Assembly: GCA_903857495.1 (NCBI GenBank)
Contig: CAIOFF010000032.1
Location: 23,559-87,558, forward strand
Direction of reading: 5' to 3'
Length of the DNA stretch: 64,000 bases
Origin: an uncultured Holophagaceae bacterium
Lineage (GTDB): Bacteria > Acidobacteriota > Holophagae > Holophagales > Holophagaceae
Under the pieces are notes generated by a model that worked only from the letters and a program-made list of their open reading frames with translations, had not been told where the DNA came from and searched no databases. The position numbers and the translations under genes were made by a program. Shown here in pieces: positions 8,986 to 17,428 of this stretch. Positions within the stretch are counted from its first letter, which is position 1; each line of letters starts with the position of its first letter.

Positions 8986-10275
8986 TCAGGCGTTGGCGAG
9001 CCCGTCCTCCAGGGCTTCCAGCAGGTCGTCGATGTGCTCGATGCCGATGGAGAGGCGCACCAGGTCCGGCGTGAGGCCGCCGGCCCGCTGCTGGGCTTCG
9101 GTGAGCTGGGAGTGGGAGGTGCTGGCGGGGTGCAGGATGAGGCTCTTGGCATCGCCCACGTTGGCCAGGTGCGAGAACAGGGTGATGCCGTCGATGAGCT
9201 TCACCGCCGCGTCCTTCCCGCCCTTGATGCCGAAGACCACCACGCCGCCGAAGCCCTTCTTCAGATACTTGCTGGCGAGGGGGTGGCTGGGATCCTCGGG
9301 CAGGCCCGGGTAGCGCACCCAGGACACCTTCGGGTGCCTCTGCAGGAACTTGGCCACGGCCAGGGCGTTCTCGCTGTGGCGGACGATGCGCAGGGGCAGC
9401 GTCTCCAGCCCCTGGAGGAAGAGCCAGGAGTTGTCCGGCGCGATGGCCGCGCCCAGGTTGCGCAGCGGCACCGTGCGGGCGCGGAGGATGAAGGCCAGAG
9501 GCGCCAGCGGCTCCGGCAGATCGTGGGCCCAGCGCAGGCCGTGGTAGTTGGGATCGGGCTCGGAGAACAGCGGGTGGCGGCCGCCCTTCCAGTTGAACTT
9601 GCCGGAGTCGGTGATGATGCCGCCGATGCCGGTGCCGTGGCCGCCGATCCACTTGGTGAGGGAGTTCACCACGATGTCGGCGCCGTGCGCGATGGCCTGC
9701 AGCAGGTAGGGCGTGGAGAAGGTCGCGTCGACGATGAGGGGCAGGCCGTTGCGGTGGGCCACGGCGGCGATCTTCTCGATGTCGGCGACCTCGAGGACGG
9801 GGTTGCCGATGCTCTCGATGTAGATGGCGCGGGTCTTCTCGGTGATGGCCTGCTGGAAGTTCTCGGGGTCCCTGGGATCCACGAAGGTGGTCGTGATGCC
9901 CAAGGCGGGCAGGATGGAGTCGAACTGCGTGTAGGTGCCGCCGTAGAGGTTGTTGGCGGCGACGATGTGGTCACCCACCTGCGCCAGCGTGATGATGGCG
10001 TAGAAGATGGCCGAAGTGCCGGACGCCACGGCCAGGGAGGCGGCGCCGCCCTCCAGCTGCGAGATGCGCTGCTCCAGCACATCCGTGGTGGGGTTCATCA
10101 GGCGCGTGTAGATGTTGCCGAGCTCCTTCAGCGCGAAGAGGTTTGCCGCGTGCTCGGTGTTCTTGAACACGTAGGAGCTGGTGCGGTGGATGGGCACGCC
10201 GCGGCTGAGCGTGACGGGATCCGGCGACTGGCCGCCATGGAGGGCGACGGTCTCGGGGCGGTAGGACCTGGTCAT
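8986..10275 (-). CDS. metY: O-acetylhomoserine sulfhydrylase / aminocarboxypropyltransferase
   Basis: 429 residues of the Cys/Met-metabolism PLP family (fold type I). It replaces the acetyl group of O-acetylhomoserine with sulfide or methanethiol to make homocysteine or methionine. Seen: the N-terminal ETVALHGGQSPDP, the ITLAQVGDHIVAANNLYGGT segment, the PLP lysine in NSLTKWIGGHGTGIGG, and C-terminal LVRLSIGIEHIDDL. The length and the GGHGTGIGG loop fit MetY rather than MetB. The start at 10275 has AGGAG 6 bases upstream. An AT-rich stretch at about 10325-10380 just upstream is the likeliest promoter region, although I could not fix the boxes. DUF4395 and cysE follow in the same operon. Confidence 0.9.
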   Translation of the reverse strand: MTRSYRPETVALHGGQSPDPVTLSRGVPIHRTSSYVFKNTEHAANLFALKELGNIYTRLMNPTTDVLEQRISQLEGGAASLAVASGTSAIFYAIITLAQVGDHIVAANNLYGGTYTQFDSILPALGITTTFVDPRDPENFQQAITEKTRAIYIESIGNPVLEVADIEKIAAVAHRNGLPLIVDATFSTPYLLQAIAHGADIVVNSLTKWIGGHGTGIGGIITDSGKFNWKGGRHPLFSEPDPNYHGLRWAHDLPEPLAPLAFILRARTVPLRNLGAAIAPDNSWLFLQGLETLPLRIVRHSENALAVAKFLQRHPKVSWVRYPGLPEDPSHPLASKYLKKGFGGVVVFGIKGGKDAAVKLIDGITLFSHLANVGDAKSLILHPASTSHSQLTEAQQRAGGLTPDLVRLSIGIEHIDDLLEALEDGLANA

Positions 10276-10431
10276 GGGGGACTCCTGGAAGGGGGTTGGG
10301 GTTGCATCCGAAGACCCAAGGCTAATAGCGGGAGATCAAATAGTCAATTAAAATAATTAAAATGATTAAGTATTGTTTAAAACGCACGGCAACCAGGCCC
10401 GGCGAGGGGGCCTTTCGGCGCGAGGGCAGCA

Positions 10432-10875
10432 GCCACCGAAAAAGCTTTTTTTGCCACCGATGAACACCGATAAACACCGATAAAGACATGATAAGGACAT
10501 GATAAAGACAACTGCTTTTATATTATTTTCCGTTTTCTTTATCAGCTTTTAATCGGTGTTCATCGGTGTTCATCGGTGGTTAAAAAATCCTTTGCTTTAG
10601 GCGCTGCGGCCCAGCCCCAACCTCCCGTTGGAACCCGCTCTTGATAGCCGAGCAAGGGCAACAGCCACTGAAAAAAGCATTTTTGCCACCGATGAACACC
10701 GATGAACACCGATAAAGACATGATAAAGACAACTGCTTTTATATTATTTGCCGTTTTCTTTATCAGCTTTTAATCGGTGTTTATCGGTGTTTATCGGTGT
10801 TCATCGGTGGTTAAAAAGTCCTTTGCTTTAGGCGCTGCGGCCCAGCCCCAACCTCCCGTTGGAACCCGCTTTTTG
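10432..10875. repeat. Tandemly duplicated palindromic repeat element (ACACCGATGA type)
   Basis: Two copies of a roughly 210-base unit lie head to tail (about 10432-10640 and 10664-10875). Each starts with GCCACYGAAAAA, then ACCGATGAACACCGAT repeats, a shared AT-rich centre (ACTGCTTTTATATTATTT then CTTTATCAGCTTTTAATCGG), inverted TCGGTGTTCATCGGTGG repeats, and a common tail (TTTAGGCGCTGCGGCCCAGC). The copies differ by a few point changes and by the number of repeat units. The element fills most of the 640-base gap between metB and metY. No coding sequence was seen. Confidence 0.85.
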
Positions 10876-10914
10876 ACCGCTGACAGCTCATAGCCGACAG
10901 CCCGAGGCCCCCCC

Positions 10915-12189
10915 TCACCCGAACGTCAGCGCCCGCGCCAGGTCCTCGCGGAGGTCCTGGACGTCCTCGAGGCCCACGGACAGGCGGATCAGGTCGTCGC
11001 TGATGCCGGCGCGCTGGCGGGCCTCGGGGGTCATGGAGGCATGGGTCATGGACGCGGGGTGGGCCACCAGGGACTCCACGCCGCCCAGGCTCTCGGCCAG
11101 GGTGAACCAGCGCAGGCCGCGCAGCACGTGGTTCAGCCGGGCGTTGCCGCCCTCCTTGAGCTCGAAGCTGAGCATGGCGCCGAAGCCCTTCTGCTGGCGC
11201 TTGGCGAGCGCGTGCTGGGGATGGGTGGTCAGGCCCGGGTAGTGGACCTTGCCCACGGCGGGATGCGCCGCCAGGAACTCCGCCAGCACCTGGGCGTTGG
11301 CCTCGTGCTGGCGCATGCGCAGGGGCAGCGTCTTGAGGCCGCGCAGCACCAGGAAGCAGTCGTGGGGCGCCTGGGAGGTGCCCAGCAGGTTGTTCACGCT
11401 CTGGATCTGCTGGGTGAGCGCCAGCCGGCCCGGCGCCGCCACCACGGCGCCGCCCACCACGTCGCTGTGGCCATTGAGGTACTTCGTCGTGGAGTGGATG
11501 ACCAGGTCCGCGCCCAGCTGGAAGGGGCGCTGGAGGAAGGGCGAGAGGAAGGTGTTGTCCACGGCCACCAGGCAGTCCGGCTGGGCATGGGCCAGCTCGG
11601 CCACGGCGGCGATGTCCGTGAGGCGCAGCAGGGGATTGGAGGGCGTCTCGATCCAGACCATGCGGGTGTTGGGCTGGAAGGCCGCCTGCACCGCGGCGAG
11701 GTCCGCCAGGTCCAGGTAGGTGACCTCCAGGCCGAAGAACCGCTTGGCGTGCTCCAGCAGGCGGAAGGTGCCGCCGTAGCAGTCCACGGTGCTGATGAGG
11801 TGGCTGCCGTGCGGCAGCAGGTTCAGGGCCACCAGGATGGCGCTCATGCCGGTGCTGGTGCAGGTGGCGCCGTGGCCGCCCTCCAGCAACGCGATGGCCT
11901 CCTCTAGGGCCGCGCGGGTGGGGTTGCCGCTGCGGGTGTAGTCATAGCCCGCGTTGGTGCAGATGTCCTTGAAGGCGAAGGTGGAGGACAGGTACAGCGG
12001 CGGCATCACGGCGCCGTAGGAGGGATCCGGCTGCACGCCGCCGTGCACGCACTGGGTGGCGGTGCCCGCGCCCGGGATCAGCTCGGGCCGCTGGAGCCAG
12101 CCCGCGCCGCCCTCGCGCACGGGGGGCTGGATCGTGAAGTGGTAGGCCGGGTTGCCGGGGACGTTGGTATCAAGGAATTGTTCGCTCAC
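10915..12189 (-). CDS. metB: Cystathionine gamma-synthase-type PLP enzyme
   Basis: 424 residues of the trans-sulfuration family. The usual reaction joins cysteine and an activated homoserine to cystathionine. Seen: TQCVHGGVQPDPSYGAV, the YDYTRSGNPTRAALEEAIA signature, STVDCYGGTFRLLEHA, the PLP lysine in IHSTTKYLNGHSDVVGG, and C-terminal LIRLSVGLEDVQDL. An N-terminal extension of about 40 residues precedes the conserved domain. Cystathionine gamma-lyase or methionine gamma-lyase activity cannot be excluded by sequence. It is the first gene of the sulfur block; a repeat island separates it from metY, which may have its own promoter. Confidence 0.85.
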   Translation of the reverse strand: MSEQFLDTNVPGNPAYHFTIQPPVREGGAGWLQRPELIPGAGTATQCVHGGVQPDPSYGAVMPPLYLSSTFAFKDICTNAGYDYTRSGNPTRAALEEAIALLEGGHGATCTSTGMSAILVALNLLPHGSHLISTVDCYGGTFRLLEHAKRFFGLEVTYLDLADLAAVQAAFQPNTRMVWIETPSNPLLRLTDIAAVAELAHAQPDCLVAVDNTFLSPFLQRPFQLGADLVIHSTTKYLNGHSDVVGGAVVAAPGRLALTQQIQSVNNLLGTSQAPHDCFLVLRGLKTLPLRMRQHEANAQVLAEFLAAHPAVGKVHYPGLTTHPQHALAKRQQKGFGAMLSFELKEGGNARLNHVLRGLRWFTLAESLGGVESLVAHPASMTHASMTPEARQRAGISDDLIRLSVGLEDVQDLREDLARALTFG

Positions 12190-12248
12190 ATGAGCCTCCG
12201 GCTCTCTCCGGATCGCATGTTGAAACTCACAAAGATCCTGGAACCCCC

Positions 12249-12277
12249 AGTATCCAGTGCACTGGCAATTCTGCCAA
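12249..12277 (-). promoter_or_regulatory. Predicted sigma-70 promoter with palindromic operator-like spacer, upstream of metB
   Basis: Read on the minus strand, TTGGCA (12272-12277) and GATACT (12249-12254) are separated by 17 bases. The spacer and -10 edge contain the perfect palindrome CCAGTGCACTGG (12254-12265) and an overlapping dyad TGGCAATTCTGCCA. Predicted start of transcription is about 50 bases before the metB ATG. The -10 is a weak match, so this is a candidate only. Confidence 0.4.
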
Positions 12278-12304
12278 GGGGGTGAGGTCCGCGCCCACTT
12301 GGTG

Positions 12305-12478
12305 CCCTTTGTGTTCTTTGTGTTCTTTGTGGTTAACAGCCTTTTTCAACAGGTGTTCTACCGCACCGAACTTAGGCGGGCCAAGAGGGAGCTCCGCCCT
12401 ACCTACTCACCCCTTGTCTGAGGTGGGCCCGATCAAAAAAAGGGATTAACCACAAAGGGCACAAAGAACACAAAGGAG
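12305..12478. repeat. Palindromic repeat island (ACACAAAGA type)
   Basis: Inverted ends are CCTTTGTGTTCTTTGTGTTC followed by TTTGTGGTTAA (about 12306-12337) and TTAACCACAAAGGGCACAAA followed by GAACACAAAGG (about 12446-12476). About 110 bases lie between them with no coding sequence. It occupies the gap between metB and the usher gene. The repeat unit differs from the neighbouring ACACCGATGA islands but the architecture is the same. Confidence 0.75.
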
Positions 12479-12583
12479 AGGACGAGGGGGCCTGGCCAGG
12501 GCACCGGGCGGGCAACTGGTCGGCCCTGCTTTTCTACCTGTCTTCGTGGTGATCCTTCTTCTGCACGCAATGAGGAGCTGGTG

Positions 12584-15172
12584 TCACGCCTCGGGCACCA
12601 GGTCCACGAGGAGGCCCAGGAGTTGGCTGCCGGAGGGATCGATCTGCACGGGGAGGGGCTTGGCCTGCTTCAGCTGGCGCTTGCTCAGCCAGGTGGCGGG
12701 GACCTGCAGGCGGTAGCTGCCGGGCGGGATGTCGGCGAAGTCGAAGTAGCCGTCGAAGGACGACACCTGCCGCTGCACCACGCGGTCCTTGGCATCCACC
12801 AGCTCCAGGGTGACGCCGGCCAGGACCTTGGCGCCCGCGGGCCCCCGGGTGCGCAGGGTGCCCGCCACCTCGCCGAAGGCCACCACCGGGAAGGTGGCCT
12901 GCAGGGGCAGGCCGGGCCGGGCCACGAAGCGCAGGCCCTTGCGGACGGGCTGCAGGGAGGGATCCTCCAGGTCGTTGATGTTCAGGGCCAGGTTCACGTC
13001 CCGGTTGGCGGGCAGGTGCATCAGCAGGGCATGACCGGTGGCGTCGGTCTTGGTTTCCTGCGGCACCCCGTCCACCAGGAAGCCCACGCCTTCGACGGGC
13101 TTCTCGTCGGCGTCCATGATGCCGTTGCCGTTGCGGTCGATGAAGACCAGGACCGCGGCGCTGCCTGCGGAGGCCACGGGCCGGGGATCCGTGTGCCACT
13201 TCTTGGTGGAGGGATCCTGGCCGAGGCTGGTCCGCAGCTGGACACCCACTGTCCAGCCGCCCTGGCGGGCCCAGCCGATGCTGCCGCCGAAGTCCAGCCC
13301 GCGCAGGGTGCTGTGCAGGCCGGCATTCAGCCGGAGCTGGCGGCTGGCCAGCGACTGGGCAACCGCCAGCTGCACCTGGTGGTTGCCCGCCCACAGGGAG
13401 TCCAGGGAGACCGCCAGGGTGTCCAGGGTGCCCTTGGGGCTGAGGGAGTAGCCCGCCTGGCCCTGCACCATCCAGCTGCCCAGGATCTTGCGGCCGAGCA
13501 GCTCGCCGCCGAGGTTCCGGGTGCCCGCGTAGTCCTGGAAGACGAGGCTGTTGGTGAGGTAGAGCCCCTGGTAGTTGTGGCCCTCCTTCAGCGCTATCTG
13601 GGACTCGGACAGGCCTGTGGTGAACTTGTCCTGCTTGACCTCGAGCCGCACGTTGCTGAGGCCCTCGCCCCAGGTCTGGAGGCCGCCCGAGAGGCTGCCC
13701 TGGGTGCGGCTCTTGAGGAAGCCGCGGTCCGTCTGGAGCACCTCACTGCTGAAGCTGCGGCCTTCGAGGTGGCGCAGGTTCCACACCAGCCGGTCCCACT
13801 TGCCCTTGAGGCTGGTCTCGAAGAGATCACCGCCCTGGGCGTCGTGGGACCAGTCCGTCTGGTAGCCCACGCCCGAGACCTGGCCCCGGGCGCCGGTCTG
13901 GGTGTAGGTCTTGGCGGCGCTGCCGAAGGGGTAGTCCACCACGGAGAGGAAGGGCACGAAGGAGCGATTGACGCCCCAGTCGAAGGTGGCCTGGGCGCGG
14001 GAGGCGCCCTTGCCCTCCGGGTGGTCGTAGGACAGGCGGTAGCGCAGGAAGCCCCCGCTGCCGAGCCCGGGCTCGGACAGCACCGAGAGGCGCTCCTCCC
14101 GACGCTGGCCCAGGGGACCGTGGAAGACCAGCAGGAACTCGTTGCTGCCCGGGTCCAGGGGCACATCCGGGAAGGCGTAGCGCCCATCGGCCCGGCTGAT
14201 CTGGTAGCCCTTCAGGATGCCGTTGTGGAACAGCTGCACGTCCCAGTCCAGGGGCAGCTCGCCCTGGAAGCTCTTGCGGTCGAAGTACTGGTCCTGGTTC
14301 AGGGCGAAGTTGCTCAGCAGCACGCCGTTGCCGGTGGTGCTCTTGCTGACGTATTCGATGCCCTGCACATCCAGGCGGCCGACGGTCACCTCCCGCGCGC
14401 CCAGGGGGCCGAGGAGCTTGCCATCGGGATCCCGGCGGCCCAGGCTGCCGCGGAAGAGGGTGCCCGGGCTGCTGAAGTCGGTGCTCAGGTAGGCGGTGGC
14501 CTGGGACCACAGCAGGTCCGCGGACATGAACGTGGTGGCGGTGCCCGCGCCGTGGATCGTGCCGTTCTGCGCGGTGCCCGCCCAGCCCAGGCTCTGGTCC
14601 ACGAAGGGGGCCGCGATGGGCGCGTAGGGATGGGCCTGGGGGTCGTAGGAGATCCGCACCGGTCCGTGGCCCGAGGAGAGCATGGCGTCCTTCTCGCGCT
14701 TCCACCGCGCCTGCACCGGCAGCTGGCGCAGGGGCCGGATCTCCAGGGTGGCGGAGTCCGCATTCAGCCTGGACAGGAGCGGCAGCCAGGCCCCCAGGGA
14801 CCGCAGCTCCACGTAGCACTCCTCGCCCTCGAAGAAGACGGTGTCGGCCTCGAAGGTAAAGCTCTTCCCCTCCGCCTGCACCGTGCGCTGCTTCAGGTCC
14901 AGCCTGAAGCGGCTCTTCTCCTCGATGACGAAGCCTTCCGCGACGCCCGCGACGGGGTCCACGGTGATGGCCAGGTAGAGCTGGCGGGCCAGCTCGGCCA
15001 GGGGGATCCAGGTGCTGTCGCCCTGCTGCTGCACCAGGAGGGGATCGCCCATGGCCTGGATGCCCACCTGCACGGTCAGAATGCTGATCTTCCGCGGCTC
15101 AGGCGCCTTGCTCTGCCCAAAGAGCGCCGCCGCGAGGCAGACTCCGAGCAGGGACTTGCGCAGCCACGACAT
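12584..15172 (-). CDS. Usher-like outer-membrane protein of a chaperone-usher type pathway
   Basis: 862 residues with a signal peptide (SLLGVCLAAALFGQ). The central 500 residues alternate like a large beta-barrel. A usher-type plug/barrel signature is visible: DVQLFHNGILKGYQISR followed by DGRYAFPDVPLDPGSNE and FHGPLGQRREE. The C-terminal region has two small Ig/carboxypeptidase-regulatory-like domains, the first starting VFIDRNGNGIMDADEKPVEG, the second with FDGYFDFADIPPGSYRL. Ushers secrete and assemble pilus subunits delivered by a periplasmic chaperone. The gene begins 15 bases after the chaperone stops and is probably translated from the same mRNA. It is divergent from classical FimD/PapC and closer in style to alternative or archaic systems. 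Confidence 0.75.
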   Translation of the reverse strand: MSWLRKSLLGVCLAAALFGQSKAPEPRKISILTVQVGIQAMGDPLLVQQQGDSTWIPLAELARQLYLAITVDPVAGVAEGFVIEEKSRFRLDLKQRTVQAEGKSFTFEADTVFFEGEECYVELRSLGAWLPLLSRLNADSATLEIRPLRQLPVQARWKREKDAMLSSGHGPVRISYDPQAHPYAPIAAPFVDQSLGWAGTAQNGTIHGAGTATTFMSADLLWSQATAYLSTDFSSPGTLFRGSLGRRDPDGKLLGPLGAREVTVGRLDVQGIEYVSKSTTGNGVLLSNFALNQDQYFDRKSFQGELPLDWDVQLFHNGILKGYQISRADGRYAFPDVPLDPGSNEFLLVFHGPLGQRREERLSVLSEPGLGSGGFLRYRLSYDHPEGKGASRAQATFDWGVNRSFVPFLSVVDYPFGSAAKTYTQTGARGQVSGVGYQTDWSHDAQGGDLFETSLKGKWDRLVWNLRHLEGRSFSSEVLQTDRGFLKSRTQGSLSGGLQTWGEGLSNVRLEVKQDKFTTGLSESQIALKEGHNYQGLYLTNSLVFQDYAGTRNLGGELLGRKILGSWMVQGQAGYSLSPKGTLDTLAVSLDSLWAGNHQVQLAVAQSLASRQLRLNAGLHSTLRGLDFGGSIGWARQGGWTVGVQLRTSLGQDPSTKKWHTDPRPVASAGSAAVLVFIDRNGNGIMDADEKPVEGVGFLVDGVPQETKTDATGHALLMHLPANRDVNLALNINDLEDPSLQPVRKGLRFVARPGLPLQATFPVVAFGEVAGTLRTRGPAGAKVLAGVTLELVDAKDRVVQRQVSSFDGYFDFADIPPGSYRLQVPATWLSKRQLKQAKPLPVQIDPSGSQLLGLLVDLVPEA

Positions 15173-15187
15173 GGAGACGGGGCCCGG

Positions 15188-16051
15188 TTACTGGACGACG
15201 ATCTGGGTTTCCGCCAGCACGCTGCCGCGCTCCGGGTGCACGAAGGCCAGGCGCAGCTTCGAGCCGGGGGGCACCTGGAGCGGGCCCAGGGGGATCTCCA
15301 TGGTGCGCTCGGCCAGCGGGGGATAGACCGCGATGCCCCGCCACTCGGCGACCTTGACGTCCTTGGCGCCGGGGCTCAGCTGGGTGATCTGCACATTGCC
15401 GAAGACGGACTCCTTGCCGCCGAGGCGCTGCAGGGCGAACTTCAGCAGGGTGCGGCCATCGTTTTCCCGCGCCACCTGCACCTGGGAGAAGCCGGGCGTG
15501 GTGGGGGTGTCCCCCTGGCGCACGATGAGGGGGATGGAGACGCCATAGACAGGCGTGAGCTTGATGGCCACGCCATTGGGCTCCTTGGGCTCGGCCTCCG
15601 CGGGGGCGGCATCTTCTTTGGGCACCGCGCGGATCAGCAGGTGGGCCCGGTATTCGCCCTCGGGCAGGTCGGCGGGACGGCGCACCAGGATGCGCACCGT
15701 CTGCTGCACGCCGGGCTCCAGGGTGATCTGCTGGGGTGCGTAGCGGACCATCTCTTCTGCCACGGAGGGACCTTCGGGCTGCACTTCCTTGAGCTCGCCC
15801 TTCCCGTTCATCTCCATGCGGATGTAGGTGAGGCGGTAGGTGGCCGGGGCGCTGCCGGTGTTGAGGAGGGTCAGCTGGGCGGAGCGCAGCTTTGCGTCGA
15901 AGACCAGGCGGGTGGGGGCCACCAGCAGGTCGCCGCCCACGGCCTTGGGTGGCGGGGGCGCCTGGGCCAGGAGGCCGGTGCCCAGGCACAGGGAGAGAGC
16001 CAGGAGCAGGGTCCTGGTGAGGCCGTTGAGCGTGCTGCTTGTCGAGTTCAT
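15188..16051 (-). CDS. Periplasmic fimbrial-type chaperone
   Basis: 287 residues with a signal peptide (LTRTLLLALSLCLGTGLLAQ). The mature part starts LLVAPTRLVFDAKLRSAQLT and continues LLNTGSAPATYRLTYI, the usual first strands of PapD-like Ig domains, with LEPGVQQTVRILVRRP marking the edge of domain 1. It would bind DUF4402 subunits in the periplasm and pass them to the usher. The ATG at 16051 was chosen because the signal peptide begins there; the frame is open upstream without a better start. The 5' leader is long (about 230 bases to the sigma-54-type promoter) and contains hairpins. Confidence 0.75.
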   Translation of the reverse strand: MNSTSSTLNGLTRTLLLALSLCLGTGLLAQAPPPPKAVGGDLLVAPTRLVFDAKLRSAQLTLLNTGSAPATYRLTYIRMEMNGKGELKEVQPEGPSVAEEMVRYAPQQITLEPGVQQTVRILVRRPADLPEGEYRAHLLIRAVPKEDAAPAEAEPKEPNGVAIKLTPVYGVSIPLIVRQGDTPTTPGFSQVQVARENDGRTLLKFALQRLGGKESVFGNVQITQLSPGAKDVKVAEWRGIAVYPPLAERTMEIPLGPLQVPPGSKLRLAFVHPERGSVLAETQIVVQ

Positions 16052-16088
16052 CTCGGGGTCCAATCGGGGGGGATGCTCATCCAAAGGC

Positions 16089-16110
16089 GCGGAGCGGTTG
16101 CCCGCTCCGC
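16089..16110 (-). promoter_or_regulatory. Leader hairpin upstream of the chaperone gene
   Basis: GCGGAGCGG (16089-16097) pairs perfectly with CCGCTCCGC (16102-16110) around a TTGC loop, 38 bases before the chaperone start. It could act as an attenuator or stabiliser of the pilus mRNA. Confidence 0.4.
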
Positions 16111-16289
16111 GTAAAGGGTGTTGCGACATGGGGCCGGGGCCCGAAGAGACGTGCTGGAAAGAGGGGGGGAGGATTGATGCTTGGGCCGCGGTCACGCAGG
16201 AGCTATCCGGAACAGGCGTGAGCGGGCTGGGTGGGGCTGCTCCAGAAGGGCCATCCTCACTGGAGAGGTTGTGGTGCTGATAGAGACTT

Positions 16290-16305
16290 ATCAAGTCCCA
16301 TGCCA
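16290..16305 (-). promoter_or_regulatory. Sigma-54-type promoter of the chaperone-usher operon
   Basis: On the minus strand TGGCATGGGACTTGAT matches the -24/-12 layout (TGGCAC-N5-TTGC consensus), with A instead of C at the last -12 position. The same 16-base block recurs before two DUF4402 genes. An NtrC-type activator is encoded nearby, which supports the call. Confidence 0.65.
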
Positions 16306-16478
16306 GAGTTGAAAAATCTATAACACCATTTATTTATTCATTTAAAATTTCGAGATTGAAAGGGCAATATCTAGAATCTGGAAATGGGATCAAAATTTCT
16401 GGATTCTGGATGTTAAATGGCTGGGCCTGTCTCCCCTGAAAAGGGCCAACGGAGGTGGAGCGAAGCTGCGGCCAGAGG

Positions 16479-16550
16479 CCGTTATCACCGTTCATCACCG
16501 ATTCCAAAAGCCCTTTTTTAACCAGTGATGAACGGGGATAAACGGTGATG
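16479..16550. repeat. Short palindromic repeat (ACGGTGATGA variant)
   Basis: CCGTTATCACCGTTCATCAC (16479-16498) faces ACCAGTGATGAACGGGGATA then AACGGTGATG (16521-16550) in inverted order. It is a diverged relative of the ACACCGATGA islands. The rest of the 630-base gap between the chaperone and the first DUF4402 gene holds the sigma-54-type promoter, an AT-rich stretch and a subunit-gene hairpin. Confidence 0.6.
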
Positions 16551-16627
16551 CGAATACTGCGGACCTGGCCGTTCTTCACTTTCCTCGGCGCCTCGGCCCT
16601 CCTCAGCGTTGCTTGCCCCTACGCAGG

Positions 16628-16660
16628 CTCGGCTCCGATCCCGAGGGAATCAGAGCCGAG
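16628..16660 (-). terminator. Stem-loop after DUF4402 gene 1
   Basis: CTCGGCTCCGAT pairs with ATCAGAGCCGAG with one mismatch. It is the third copy of a hairpin also found after two other DUF4402 genes. There is no T-run, so it may protect the mRNA end or limit readthrough. Confidence 0.55.
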
Positions 16661-16684
16661 CTCAGGGCGTGCGTCAGGGTTGAA

Positions 16685-17212
16685 TCAGTTGTAGGCGACG
16701 GTCACGGAGAAGCTGCCGGTATAGAGGCCGGCAGGCTGGTTGGCGGCCACGCTCAGGTTGGCGCCGACACTCAGGCCGGAGGCGCCGGCGCCGTCCAGCA
16801 GGTAGGCGCTCGCACCCGTCGTGAAGCTGTCGACGGTCATGCTGTTCGCACCCGAGGTGATCTGGATGCTGCCAGGCAGCCCGACGGCGAAGGAGGTGTT
16901 CGGCTCACCAGCCACATCGAAGGCGGCGGCGGAGACGCCTGCGGCGCTGGCGAGCACCGCACCACCGGAAGCGGTGCGCACGCCGGCGGGGTCGAGCCTG
17001 ACGGTGCCGGCCGTGGGGGTGGCGATCATCGCGCCGAAGTTCAGGTCCGCAGCCTTCGCGATGGAGATGGGCTGGTAGATCTTGGCGGAAGCGGTGGCAG
17101 TGGCGCTGGCGGTGGGGGCACCGACCACGGCGGGGGCGGCGCCGCCGGCGGCGAACATCGGGGCGCTGGCGAGGACGAGCAGGGCGGGGTAGAGGGAGCG
17201 GGAAACGCGCAT
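16685..17212 (-). CDS. DUF4402 surface-fibre subunit-like protein 1
   Basis: 175 residues with a signal peptide ending near MFAAGG. The DUF4402 pattern is clear: ATASAKIYQPISIAKAADLN then FGAMIATPTAGTV in the middle and the C-terminal strand GLYTGSFSVTVAYN. The alternating C-terminal strand ending in aromatic-Asn resembles fimbrial subunits and the spore-coat-U/Csu type. Together with the adjacent chaperone and usher genes, this suggests a pilin or fibre subunit; DUF4402 itself has no established function. The start at 17212 has GGAG 6 bases upstream. It is very similar to copies 2 and 4 and is followed by the same terminator-like hairpin. Confidence 0.8.
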   Translation of the reverse strand: MRVSRSLYPALLVLASAPMFAAGGAAPAVVGAPTASATATASAKIYQPISIAKAADLNFGAMIATPTAGTVRLDPAGVRTASGGAVLASAAGVSAAAFDVAGEPNTSFAVGLPGSIQITSGANSMTVDSFTTGASAYLLDGAGASGLSVGANLSVAANQPAGLYTGSFSVTVAYN

Positions 17213-17368
17213 GGGAAACTCCAGAATCAAGCGGCACCAGGCAGGTGCGAGAGGGGGAAGGGATCCTCCGGGAGGCCGGTCCTCGCGGGAGGGTTGGGCT
17301 GCTGACGGCAGAGGCCAGGGCGCTGGCGCGGGAGCCTAAAGGCTGGCCTGCGTCCGCCCTTCCGCAGG

Positions 17369-17402
17369 CTCGGCTCTGATCCCCAGAGGAATCAGAGCCG
17401 AG
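17369..17402 (-). terminator. Stem-loop after DUF4402 gene 2
   Basis: CTCGGCTCTGAT (17369-17380) and ATCAGAGCCGAG (17391-17402) form a perfect 12-bp stem with a 10-base loop, just after the stop at 17429. It is identical to the hairpin after DUF4402 gene 4. There is no T-run. Confidence 0.6.
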
Positions 17403-17428
17403 TCTGGGAGAGCGTGGTTGGGGTTGGT

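Noticed and set aside
10276..10431. SAM riboswitch or other leader RNA upstream of metY or metB
   Set aside because: I could not identify the conserved helices or terminator/antiterminator of known SAM riboswitches in either leader.
10432..10875. Possible CRISPR array because of repeated ACACCGATGA units
   Set aside because: The units are about 10 bases, contiguous and palindromic, with no regularly sized unique spacers and no cas genes nearby.
12581..16114. A 1177-codon open frame on the plus strand, antisense to the usher and chaperone genes
   Set aside because: It is rich in Gly/Ala/Gln/His with no domain pattern, as expected for a shadow frame in GC-rich DNA, while the opposite strand has signal peptides and recognisable domains.
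16334..16579. An 81-codon minus-strand frame in the gap between the chaperone and DUF4402 gene 1
   Set aside because: It runs through repeat and AT-rich promoter DNA, has no ribosome site or recognisable domain, and ends within the regulator-tail relic.
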